From Actinomycetes bacterium (lineage in GTDB: Bacteria; Actinomycetota; Acidimicrobiia; Acidimicrobiales; SZUA-35): a DNA stretch of 34,811 bases. The notes under the pieces were generated by a model that was not told the DNA's origin, did not search any database, and saw nothing but the letters and a program-made list of their open reading frames with translations. Below, piece after piece: positions 1-7,129 of this stretch (positions are counted from its first letter, which is position 1; every line of letters starts with the position of its first letter). The DNA is taken from contig JAJRXF010000185.1 of the NCBI GenBank assembly GCA_024276425.1, forward strand, positions 1 through 34,811, given 5' to 3'. Position numbers and translations under genes: made by a program.

Positions 1-339
1 AAGCTCTCAGCAATGATCTTGGTGGCCCTACTCGGTGGGTTGCTGGCCTTTAGTGGGCTTGCTTTCGTGGTCGCTAGCTTGGTTGAAGGCCTCACCGCCC
101 TGGCCGTAGCCAACACCCTCTACATCCTGCTTCTCCTCCTTAGTGGCTTGGTCTTCGATCTGGAGCAAATGCCTGGTTGGTTAGTTGGCTTTGTCAAGTT
201 GTTGCCCACGACGGCGCTCGCCAGCCTTCTCCGGGCCGAATTTGGCGGCGCTAGCGGGCCCGGCTGGGCCTGGCTATGCCTGGGCCTCTGGGCTCTGGGG
301 GCGCCCATCGCCGCCACCCGCATTTTCCGCTGGGAGTAA
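1..339 (+). CDS. ABC-2 type transporter permease, C-terminal fragment
   Basis: The reading frame is open from the first base, so the gene begins outside the window; an internal ATG at 13 is not assumed to be the start. The visible 112 residues hold about three hydrophobic segments. A short linker with the motif LEQMPGW followed by a run like KLLPTTALASLLR is typical of the last part of ABC-2 exporter permeases, where the final extracytoplasmic loop precedes the last membrane helix. Such permeases, with a partner ATPase, commonly sit beside ctaA/ctaB in actinobacteria, which fits the location here. The substrate cannot be told. The gene converges on the CtaG-type gene; its stop codon lies inside a 22 bp tandem duplication. 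Assignment to the family is fairly secure, the exact subfamily is not. Confidence 0.7.
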   Translation, partial: KLSAMILVALLGGLLAFSGLAFVVASLVEGLTALAVANTLYILLLLLSGLVFDLEQMPGWLVGFVKLLPTTALASLLRAEFGGASGPGWAWLCLGLWALGAPIAATRIFRWE

Positions 340-372
340 TCCCGGGCTGAGCTGGGAGTAATCCCGGGCTGA
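329..372. repeat. Perfect 22 bp tandem duplication over a stop codon
   Basis: Two exact adjacent copies of a 22 bp unit lie at 329-350 and 351-372. The unit starts GCTGGGAGTAA and contains the TAA stop of the ABC permease, so the second copy is a post-stop duplicate of the gene's last codons. It looks like a recent slippage or replication duplication in the space between two convergent genes. Confidence 0.9.
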
Positions 373-377
373 GAGGA

Positions 378-1244
378 CTAGGGCGAGGACTTCGAGGCCA
401 ACTGCTGCTCGGGAAGAGTATTTCGGTCGATGTGGCGCTGGCGTCTGGCTTCCCGATCGGCATCACCTGTCGAATTTACCCAACGGGAGAAAATCACAAT
501 GATGATAATCCAGATAAACCAGCCGCCGAAGATCTTCATAATGGCACCGGCCAACTGCTGGTCGGACAGAACATCTAGTCCCCAAAGCCGGTCGGGAGTG
601 TCATAACTGCGATAGACCACATCATCGGCAAAGACCAGCCAACCGCCAGGCACGGTTGGCACAATCGACATGGCGAACAAGAAGACGCACTGCCCAAGGG
701 GAGAGAGCTTCCACTCGCTAATAGGCCCGATAACTGGCATCCAAACCAGCAGGCCGGACACAAAGACCAGCATGTGGAAGCCAAAATGAAGGGCACCGCT
801 ATCAGAGGACCATTGCACGACATTGGTCCAATGCAAGAGCATGGTGGCCACGTTGAAGACCACACCAGCCACGACTGGCGAGGACATCCGACGGAAGGAA
901 CGCCAGAGTCGAGTGTCTGGGCGAATCAGAAGCTCAAACACCCAACGAGGCGTTGCCAACACAAAACAGGCGGGAATCACCATCGAAAGCAGTAGGTGCT
1001 GAAACATGTGCACGGAGTAGAGGTAGTCCTCCGCAATATCGTGTATTGGCCAGTCCGAGGCGCCCCACATGCCAAGCACTCCGAGCACGAACCAGCGCTT
1101 TTGATTCCTGGTTATTGGTGGATAGCCAACGGAAATGGCCTTGGGTTGCAACACCTTGGCTGAATATCCGCCAATGGCAATCGTGCCCAGGACGAGTACC
1201 CAGACCTCGGGGTGGGCCGACCAGGGAATGAAAAGCGCAAACAC
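378..1244 (-). CDS. ctaG: CtaG-type (caa3) cytochrome c oxidase assembly factor
   Basis: A 288-residue polytopic membrane protein of the caa3_CtaG family, thought to help assemble the oxidase, probably its copper centre. About seven hydrophobic segments are visible. Family-like features are the HDIAEDYLYSVHMFQHLLL segment (residues about 68-86) with several His residues at a membrane boundary, LLHWTNVVQW, and PGGWLVFADDVVYRSY near the end. The gene starts with GTG preceded by GAGG at a normal distance. It is the last gene of the ctaC-D-E-F series, about 21 bp after ctaF, so it is probably co-transcribed. This is the Bacillus/actinobacterial CtaG, not the unrelated proteobacterial Cox11 that shares the name. 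Confidence 0.85.
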   Translation of the reverse strand: MFALFIPWSAHPEVWVLVLGTIAIGGYSAKVLQPKAISVGYPPITRNQKRWFVLGVLGMWGASDWPIHDIAEDYLYSVHMFQHLLLSMVIPACFVLATPRWVFELLIRPDTRLWRSFRRMSSPVVAGVVFNVATMLLHWTNVVQWSSDSGALHFGFHMLVFVSGLLVWMPVIGPISEWKLSPLGQCVFLFAMSIVPTVPGGWLVFADDVVYRSYDTPDRLWGLDVLSDQQLAGAIMKIFGGWFIWIIIIVIFSRWVNSTGDADREARRQRHIDRNTLPEQQLASKSSP

Positions 1245-1265
1245 GTACCGACCTCGAATCCGAAG

Positions 1266-1613
1266 CTAGACGTTGAACTCGTAGGTGGCGACGACAACAG
1301 TGTAGACAGATAACGCAATCACGATTCCAGAGGCAAAGGCCAGGGTAAAAAGTTTTCCGTTCAACATCTTCATGTCGAACCAAAGGTGCATAAACACCCC
1401 AGCCACGATGACGAACTTCACCACCATCATGGCAAGGAGCGGAACGACAAGGAGCGGCCCACTCAAACCCAGGTAAGACCACAACACTTCGAAAGCAGTG
1501 ATGACAGCCAAGATTAGGAACACCAGCCAATACTGGGTTTCGGTTGGGTGGGCGTGGGAATCGTGGGCGTCGTCTACGACGTCGGCAGAAGCCTTAACAG
1601 CGGTATCAGACAT
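1266..1613 (-). CDS. ctaF: Cytochrome c oxidase subunit IV, prokaryotic type
   Basis: A 115-residue protein with an N-terminal His/Asp-rich cytosolic stretch and three membrane helices, as in the prokaryotic COX4 family (Cox4_pro/CtaF). The first helix follows TETQYWLVFLILAVITAFEV, the second starts near PLLVVPLLAMMVVKFVIV, and a conserved-looking VFMHLWFDMK segment links to the third. This small subunit carries no cofactor and is thought to stabilise the oxidase. The ATG has AGAGGT upstream at good spacing, and the gene lies 9 bp after ctaE, consistent with one transcript. Confidence 0.85.
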   Translation of the reverse strand: MSDTAVKASADVVDDAHDSHAHPTETQYWLVFLILAVITAFEVLWSYLGLSGPLLVVPLLAMMVVKFVIVAGVFMHLWFDMKMLNGKLFTLAFASGIVIALSVYTVVVATYEFNV

Positions 1614-1622
1614 GGGTGACCT

Positions 1623-2315
1623 CTAGGGAATCAGGTAGACGATCGTAAAGATAAGAACCCACACGATGTCCACAAAGTGCCAATACAAACCGACCAGCTC
1701 CACCGTCTCGGCGCGATCCTGGTTGAGCTTGCCCTTGAAGGACAACACCAAGAGCGTGAGCAGCATCAAGATGCCAATGCTGACATGGACTCCGTGGAAT
1801 CCCGTCAGGGTATAGAAGGCCGAACCGAGAAGACTTCCAGTGAAGGATAGGCCCTCTTCCTTGAAGGCCGTGAACTCATAGATCTGGCCAGCGATGAAGA
1901 TCGAACCAAGCAGAGCAGTCGTTGCGAGCCAGATTCGTGTGTTCTTGTAATCAGCCTCGCTCACCGCCTTGTGAGCCAACACCATGGCAAGCGAACTCAT
2001 CAGCAGAACAAAGGAGCTGAAGGAAGTGAAGGGGATGTCAAAGAGGGGCTCAACCGAACCGGTCTCTTGCATCTCTCGGACGAGGCCGGGATTGTCAATC
2101 GAGGCTTCAACGATGGGATTCCCTGCCAAGAGCTCCGTAAGAAAGCGGGCCTTGGACAAGAGATAGGTGGAGATGAGGGCGCCAAACAGAAGACACTCCG
2201 AGGCCAGGAACAGCCACATCGCCACCTTCATATTTGAAAGGTTCAAGCTGGTGCGATGAGCCTCGTTGCCGTCGTGTGAGTCGGCGACGCTTACGCCTGC
2301 TGTTGCGGTAGTCAT
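1623..2315 (-). CDS. ctaE: Cytochrome c oxidase subunit III
   Basis: A 230-residue subunit III (COX3 family) with five predicted membrane helices, the short bacterial form. Seen in the sequence: MWLFLASECLLFGALI with the conserved Glu, a helix containing GQIYEF, GFHGVHVSIG, and the terminal YWHFVDIVWVLIF motif. Subunit III binds no metal but stabilises the subunit I catalytic site and proton uptake. A loop of about 45 residues between helices 1 and 2 carries an acidic insertion. The ATG overlaps the ctaD stop (ATGA, 4 bp) and has AGGAG seven bases upstream, so the two genes are translationally coupled. Confidence 0.95.
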   Translation of the reverse strand: MTTATAGVSVADSHDGNEAHRTSLNLSNMKVAMWLFLASECLLFGALISTYLLSKARFLTELLAGNPIVEASIDNPGLVREMQETGSVEPLFDIPFTSFSSFVLLMSSLAMVLAHKAVSEADYKNTRIWLATTALLGSIFIAGQIYEFTAFKEEGLSFTGSLLGSAFYTLTGFHGVHVSIGILMLLTLLVLSFKGKLNQDRAETVELVGLYWHFVDIVWVLIFTIVYLIP

Positions 2316-4360
2316 GCCGTATCTCCTGGCGACGGTGCGTCTCCTACCAATGCGGTGTCCTCAGCCGAGGCCGTCTCCACGATCGATTCGTGATCGTCCT
2401 GATCATCGTGATCATCGTGATCATCGTGATCATCGTGATCATGAGCGAGGTCCAGATCATCGGCAGGCTCTAGTGCCCAACCAAACATGCTCACCACCAG
2501 CAGGAACCCACCTGGAATCGTCAACCAGAGCGAGAAGATCAGGCCGTAGCCGAGAAGGGGAAGTGAGGCCGCAAGTAGTATTGGCCAATAGGACGGCGCC
2601 GGAAGGTGAACGCCTTCGCCATTGCCCGGTTGGGCAATGTCCGCACCATGGGCAACCTTGCGCAGCCTGCCAGTCTCGTCCTCAGCGTATTTCTGGTACC
2701 ACCAGTCGTCGACCGAGACAATCTGGGGGTCATAGTCAAAGTTGTGCTCCGGAGCCGGGCTTTGGATAGACCACTCAATAGTCCGGGCATCCCACGGGTC
2801 GGGCCCGGGATTCGGACGGCCAGCGTTCTTCCAGTCCCGCAGGGAAACAAGGGCATTCACCACGAAGAGCAAAACCCCAACGGCCAGGATCATCGAGCCG
2901 ATCGTGGCCACCAGATTCCAAAGGTTGAAGCCCATTGCAGCGTCATAGGTGTGGATCCGTCTGGGCATGCCCTGGAGCCCAAGAATATGCATCGGCCCAA
3001 AGGTTAGGTTGAAACCAACCACCATCACCCAGAAATTCCACTTGCCCCAAGCCTCGTTGAGAATGTAGCCGAAGGCCTTGGGCCACCAGAAGTAGAAACC
3101 AGCCATGAAGCCGAAGAGTGCCCCACCAAATAGCACGTAGTGAAAGTGGGCCACAATGTAGTAGGTGTCGGTCTGTTGGGTATCGGAGGGAGCAAGAGCG
3201 TGGGAAACTCCGGAGAGCCCGCCAACAGTAAACTGAGTGATCAATCCGATTGAGAACAACATTGCAGTGTTGAGAATGAGTTTGCCTCCCCACAGGGTGG
3301 CAACCCAGTTGAGAATTTTCACCCCGGTTGGTACGGCGATAAACATGGTGGCGACGGCGAAAGCACTGACAGACAGTGGCCCCATCCCCGGAACAAACAT
3401 GTGGTGCGCCCAAACTCCAAAGCCCATAAACCCGATGGCAACGCCGGAGAAGACCATGAAGGGGTAACCGAAGATCGGCTTGCGGGCAAACGCGGGGATA
3501 ACCTCCGACACGATGCCGAAAGCAGGCAAGATCATGAGGTAGACCTCGGGGTGGCCAAATATCCAGAAGAGGTGCTGCCACAGCAGCGGATCAGCCCCCT
3601 GCTCCACATTGAAGAAGTTGGCACCAAAGAGCCGATCCATCAGCAACAGAACCTGGGCGGTGGTGATGATCGGAATAGCGAACAACAACAGAAACTGGGT
3701 GACCAGCGTCATCCAAACAAAGATTGGCATCTTCATGAGGTCCATACCAGGGGCCCGCATGTTGAGCACGGTGGTGATGAGATTGATCGCGCCAGACAGT
3801 GAAGCGATCCCGGTGATTAGCAAACCCACATTCCAAAAGTCGATGCCATTGGAGGGGGAATAGGCGACACCATTGTTAGGGGCGTAGTTGAACCAACCAC
3901 CATCTGGTCCGCCACCAAGGAACCAACTGGTGTTGAGCATCAGTCCACCGAGGAAGAAACACCAGAAGCTAAAGGCATTTATTCGGGGGAAGGCTACATC
4001 TCTAGCCCCAACTTGAAGAGGCAACAGATAGTTTGCGAACGCGGCACCAATGGGCATGACGACCAGGAAGATCATCACGGTCCCATGCATGGTGTAGAGC
4101 TGGTTGTAGGCATCCGCTGACAAGAAATTGCTGTCGGGAGTCGCAAGCTGAATTCGAATCAACAGCGCAGCCACTCCACCAATCATCATGAAGAAAATGG
4201 AAGCAGTGCCATACATGATGCCGATCTTTTTATGATCGACGGTGGTGAGCCAGTCTTTGATCCCCGTCTCTTTATGGGGCCGAGAAAAGGCGCCGAGCGG
4301 ATTCTCTATTTCTGGTAGATCACCCTCCGGGAGGGCGAGGGGCCGTTCAACAATTGCCAT
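2312..4360 (-). CDS. ctaD: Cytochrome c oxidase subunit I (aa3/caa3 type)
   Basis: The 682-residue catalytic subunit, which reduces O2 at the heme a3-CuB site and pumps protons. All metal ligands are visible: His92 in YTMHGTVMIF (heme a), His270 in FGHPEVY with cross-linking Tyr274 (CuB), His319-His320 in WAHHMF (CuB), and His405/His407 in VAHFHYVLF (heme a3 and heme a). Glu272 in GHPEVY marks an A1-type proton path. It is longer than a minimal subunit I: after the twelve core helices there is the LEW-type C-terminal motif (TIEWSIQSPAPEHNF), an extra pair of hydrophobic segments around residues 595-630, and an Asp/His-repeat tail. It starts with ATG 10 bp after ctaC and overlaps ctaE by 4 bp. 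Confidence 0.97.
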   Translation of the reverse strand: MAIVERPLALPEGDLPEIENPLGAFSRPHKETGIKDWLTTVDHKKIGIMYGTASIFFMMIGGVAALLIRIQLATPDSNFLSADAYNQLYTMHGTVMIFLVVMPIGAAFANYLLPLQVGARDVAFPRINAFSFWCFFLGGLMLNTSWFLGGGPDGGWFNYAPNNGVAYSPSNGIDFWNVGLLITGIASLSGAINLITTVLNMRAPGMDLMKMPIFVWMTLVTQFLLLFAIPIITTAQVLLLMDRLFGANFFNVEQGADPLLWQHLFWIFGHPEVYLMILPAFGIVSEVIPAFARKPIFGYPFMVFSGVAIGFMGFGVWAHHMFVPGMGPLSVSAFAVATMFIAVPTGVKILNWVATLWGGKLILNTAMLFSIGLITQFTVGGLSGVSHALAPSDTQQTDTYYIVAHFHYVLFGGALFGFMAGFYFWWPKAFGYILNEAWGKWNFWVMVVGFNLTFGPMHILGLQGMPRRIHTYDAAMGFNLWNLVATIGSMILAVGVLLFVVNALVSLRDWKNAGRPNPGPDPWDARTIEWSIQSPAPEHNFDYDPQIVSVDDWWYQKYAEDETGRLRKVAHGADIAQPGNGEGVHLPAPSYWPILLAASLPLLGYGLIFSLWLTIPGGFLLVVSMFGWALEPADDLDLAHDHDDHDDHDDHDDQDDHESIVETASAEDTALVGDAPSPGDTA
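2391..2444. repeat. 9 bp tandem repeat encoding His-Asp-Asp in the CtaD tail
   Basis: Six adjacent 9 bp units, four of them identical (TGATCATCG on the plus strand), lie in frame near the 3' end of ctaD. They encode a repeated His-Asp-Asp tripeptide around residues 639-656. Because the period is a multiple of three, copy number can change without a frameshift. The tract could bind metal, but it may equally be a neutral slippage product. Confidence 0.9.
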
Positions 4361-4370
4361 TACTCAGCTC

Positions 4371-5720
4371 TCAGTCCAAGGTTGCCAAATAGGCAACAAG
4401 ATTTTCAACGTCGGTATCGGACAAACCCGGGAAGGCTGGCATGCCTCGTCGTCCCTCTGGATACATCGCCTTTTCTTCCGGAGCATTCTTGATCCATCTT
4501 GTGAGCAGAGCCTCATTGAGTCGCTCAGTCCCAGCCAACTGAAGATAGTTCGTGACATCAAGATTGTCGTCATCGGGGTCGATCCCGGAGTACTGGCTAA
4601 AGATTGCTCCGGCAAATACCGAGCGAGTGGCAAACTTCGTCAGGTCAGGAGCGGCACCCGAAAGCAGGTCGGCCTCAAAATCCTTGGGGTACAGCTCTTG
4701 CAGAGCAGAGTCAGAATTGTTCACCACATGGCATCGGGCACACTGGCTGGCGAACACCTCATAGCCCGCCCGCTCAGGCGAAGGATCCTGTCCTTGGGCC
4801 GGCTCTTCGGGCACCTCAGAGAGTGACATCTGGTTTTTCAGCCATTGATCAAACTCGGCCTCGGGAAGGGCAACAACACTCATCCGCATCCGGGCATGAG
4901 AAAGGCCACAGAACTCCCCACACGCCCCGTTGTACTCACCGGGCTTATCCGCATCGATTGACCAGAACGTGAGACGCCCCGGGACAGTGTCTCGTTTGCC
5001 GTTGAGGCGAGGAATCCAGAAAGAGTGAACCACATCTCGAGAGGTCAGGGTTAAATCAACCTGTTGACCAGCCGGGATGACCAGTTGGTTGGGCACAGAA
5101 AGATCATCGTCATCAAGGGCGAGATTTAGTGGCCATTCCTTGTCATCCTGGTCACCGTCGCCTTCGATCCCGTACAACTCGCCATCGCCGTCGACGTCTT
5201 CGAAAAAGCCGTCGCCGTCTACGTCATAGCGGTACTCCCAATACCACTGCTGACCAATCACCATGACATCGAGTTCGCCCGGCTTGTTGTCCCGCTCTAG
5301 ATCCCAGATGGCCGAGACCATCGGGAACGACACGCCAGCGAGCAGAATAGCTGGTGCGATAGTCCAGGCAAGCTCGGCCACGGTGTGACCGTGAACTTGT
5401 TTGGGCAAATCGTTCTCGTCATAGTCTTCGGGCTTCACTCGCCCGATGACAGTCAACACCAGGGTGCCTCCAACAACGACAACAAACACGACAATCATGA
5501 TGATCCAGATCGGAGTCATGAGGTCATAGATTCCTTGGGCCTTGGGACCCCGAGGCTCAAATGTGTTGAGTGGTTTGTCTTCGGCGCAGGCGCTAACAAG
5601 TAGGGCCAGCGATGCCAACGCACCGGTGGGGCCAAGGGGGAGACGGCGCACGAAGTTTCGACCCTTCCTTATTTTCGTTGTTGGGGTCAGTGATGTTGTT
5701 GGGGTCAGTGATACGGACAT
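4371..5720 (-). CDS. ctaC: Cytochrome c oxidase subunit II fused to cytochrome c (caa3)
   Basis: A 449-residue subunit II that accepts electrons and passes them to subunit I. Order: lipoprotein signal with lipobox LVSAC (Cys45), two membrane helices (about 68-92 and 117-140), CuA cupredoxin domain, then a C-terminal cytochrome c domain. CuA ligands are His232 (VVHSFW) and CGEFCGLSHARM (Cys267, Glu269, Cys271, His275, Met278). The heme c site is CARCH (327-331), with a likely axial Met in RRGMPAFPG. Between WYWEYRY and the next strand is an insertion of about 28 residues with DVDGDG-type repeats. The ATG at 5720 overlaps the upstream stop (TGATG) and has GAAGG upstream; a TTG directly before it is less likely. 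Positively, a tandem repeat near the start duplicates SLTPTT. Confidence 0.95.
   Translation of the reverse strand: MSVSLTPTTSLTPTTKIRKGRNFVRRLPLGPTGALASLALLVSACAEDKPLNTFEPRGPKAQGIYDLMTPIWIIMIVVFVVVVGGTLVLTVIGRVKPEDYDENDLPKQVHGHTVAELAWTIAPAILLAGVSFPMVSAIWDLERDNKPGELDVMVIGQQWYWEYRYDVDGDGFFEDVDGDGELYGIEGDGDQDDKEWPLNLALDDDDLSVPNQLVIPAGQQVDLTLTSRDVVHSFWIPRLNGKRDTVPGRLTFWSIDADKPGEYNGACGEFCGLSHARMRMSVVALPEAEFDQWLKNQMSLSEVPEEPAQGQDPSPERAGYEVFASQCARCHVVNNSDSALQELYPKDFEADLLSGAAPDLTKFATRSVFAGAIFSQYSGIDPDDDNLDVTNYLQLAGTERLNEALLTRWIKNAPEEKAMYPEGRRGMPAFPGLSDTDVENLVAYLATLD
5677..5712. repeat. Perfect 18 bp tandem duplication at the ctaC 5' end
   Basis: Two exact adjacent 18 bp copies at 5677-5694 and 5695-5712 encode SLTPTT twice in the cytosolic leader before the CtaC signal peptide. 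It is in frame and therefore tolerated. Together with the CtaD and permease duplications it is one of several short tandem duplications in this gene cluster. Confidence 0.9.
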
Positions 5721-6499
5721 CAATTGCTACCTTCACCGGACTCGACACCGGACTCGGTGCCTGGGTGTTCAATCTCGCGGATTCCCCGCTGGGCACTAAA
5801 TATGCCGCCGCCGATTATGGCAAGTGCGCCGAGGACCATGATCACCGAAACAAGGCTACGTGGCAGGTCCCGCTTTGACATAACCACTGCCAGACCAAAA
5901 ACGGTCAGTGTGGCAATGGAACCGATAACCACAGCAGCCCAAGCAGGAACGGTCAAAAAGACACGGGATCCGGCCAGAGTCACGGTTCCAAACAATAACA
6001 AGCCCAAAACTGGCACTTCGATTGGTCCGAGAATACGAGCTCGGATGACAGCGTTTACTTCAGGATCGCCCGAAGCCCTATCGGACCAGGCCGTAATCAA
6101 CCATTCGACCATCATGACTGCCAGAATGATGATTCCCAGGATAAGGAATGCCTTACTCATGGCCAGTCCAATGATGAGACAGGCAACACCAAAAGCCGTG
6201 ATCGGTGCCCAATAAACCTGGCTGAGGGTCGGCAACGCAGGGACCGAAGAAACCCCGGCCAAGGATGCCATTTCCTCGGCGTCACCATCTCGGGTAGCAA
6301 TGCTGACCATGGCCAACCCAAAGGTCACAAGGCTGGCGAAGAGCAACAAGGTGTAACCAAGGTGCGAACCAACGCCCCCTTTGTAACCGATGCTGATTAC
6401 GCCAATCGGATCGCCACCAGTTACCAGGCCGTAGACCACGGCACCGACAAGGGCGGCCAAGGACAAGGACAGCAGATATTTAGAACCCCAGGTGAGCAT
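5720..6499 (-). CDS. Uncharacterised polytopic membrane protein of the oxidase cluster
   Basis: I do not recognise this 259-residue protein. It has six or seven hydrophobic segments: one near the N-terminus (about 8-30), one around 47-67, then a cytosolic-looking acidic loop (RDGDAEEMAS), two closely spaced helices around 97-130, and further pairs around 155-185 and 188-235. No His or Cys motif suggests cofactor binding. The C-terminus is short, acidic and hydrophilic. The gene starts 12 bp after the COX3-like gene and its TGA overlaps the ctaC start codon, so it is tightly built into the oxidase operon. An accessory or assembly role for the oxidase is inferred from position only. Confidence 0.75.
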   Translation of the reverse strand: MLTWGSKYLLSLSLAALVGAVVYGLVTGGDPIGVISIGYKGGVGSHLGYTLLLFASLVTFGLAMVSIATRDGDAEEMASLAGVSSVPALPTLSQVYWAPITAFGVACLIIGLAMSKAFLILGIIILAVMMVEWLITAWSDRASGDPEVNAVIRARILGPIEVPVLGLLLFGTVTLAGSRVFLTVPAWAAVVIGSIATLTVFGLAVVMSKRDLPRSLVSVIMVLGALAIIGGGIFSAQRGIREIEHPGTESGVESGEGSN

Positions 6500-6511
6500 C
6501 GGTAATTCGTC

Positions 6512-7129
6512 CTACTTGGTGATGTAGATGGCGTACCAGACAATGAGGTACAGCACAACAGCGACATTCCAGAACAGCGCAGCGCCATAGATGCCCTCAA
6601 CATCTTTGGCGCTGTAGTTTCCACCAAGGGTGCGCAACCCCATGATGACGACGTAGAGCGTGGCCACACCCATGATGATCAGATGGGCTCCCACGAGCGC
6701 ATAAATGAGCGGCGGACGACCCAGGTCGTCACCTGCGGCAGGCATCCCCATAATCTCAAACAAGAAGGCTGTCTGGGCCAAGTAGGAAAATCCGAAAATG
6801 ACACAAAGGGTTAACGCGATATACGTGTTGGCCCGATCATCGTGGCGGATAGCTGACACTGCCCAAGCCATGGCCACCACCGACATCACCAGGGTGATCG
6901 CCATCATGTTCGGCTGAGTTAAGGGAATAGAGACACCGCTTGGCAGCCACACGCCTCCTTCGGCCAAGACCGCTGCCCGACTCTCCACATAGATACCAAG
7001 GAGACCAGCCATGCCCATGGACATTGCGCCAGCCACTAGTGCTGTCCCAATGACCAACAACCGGGGCCGTGTCGGCTCCGGGGCGACAACCGTGTCGGGA
7101 AGCGCGTCAAAGATCGTGATATCGGTCAT
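6512..7129 (-). CDS. COX3-like membrane protein lacking the typical motifs
   Basis: A 205-residue protein with five hydrophobic segments that aligns by eye with subunit III. QTAFLFEIMG sits where ctaE has the GQIYEF helix, VGAHLIIMG where it has GFHGVHVSIG, and the end LFWNVAVVLYLIVWYAIY matches the YWHFVDIVWV motif with the His replaced. It is thus a diverged COX3-family paralogue (inferred), not a second normal subunit III. It overlaps the COX1-like gene upstream: a first ATG at 7132 gives ATGA, and the next ATG at 7129 gives TGATG. AGGGAG is one base from the first and four from the second, so I chose the second. The adjacent COX1-like gene is its likely partner. Confidence 0.75.
   Translation of the reverse strand: MTDITIFDALPDTVVAPEPTRPRLLVIGTALVAGAMSMGMAGLLGIYVESRAAVLAEGGVWLPSGVSIPLTQPNMMAITLVMSVVAMAWAVSAIRHDDRANTYIALTLCVIFGFSYLAQTAFLFEIMGMPAAGDDLGRPPLIYALVGAHLIIMGVATLYVVIMGLRTLGGNYSAKDVEGIYGAALFWNVAVVLYLIVWYAIYITK

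Noticed and set aside
2266-2769. Plus-strand ORF rich in Arg-Asp-His repeats
   Set aside because: It is the antisense reading of the 9 bp repeat and body of ctaD, which has full homology on the other strand.
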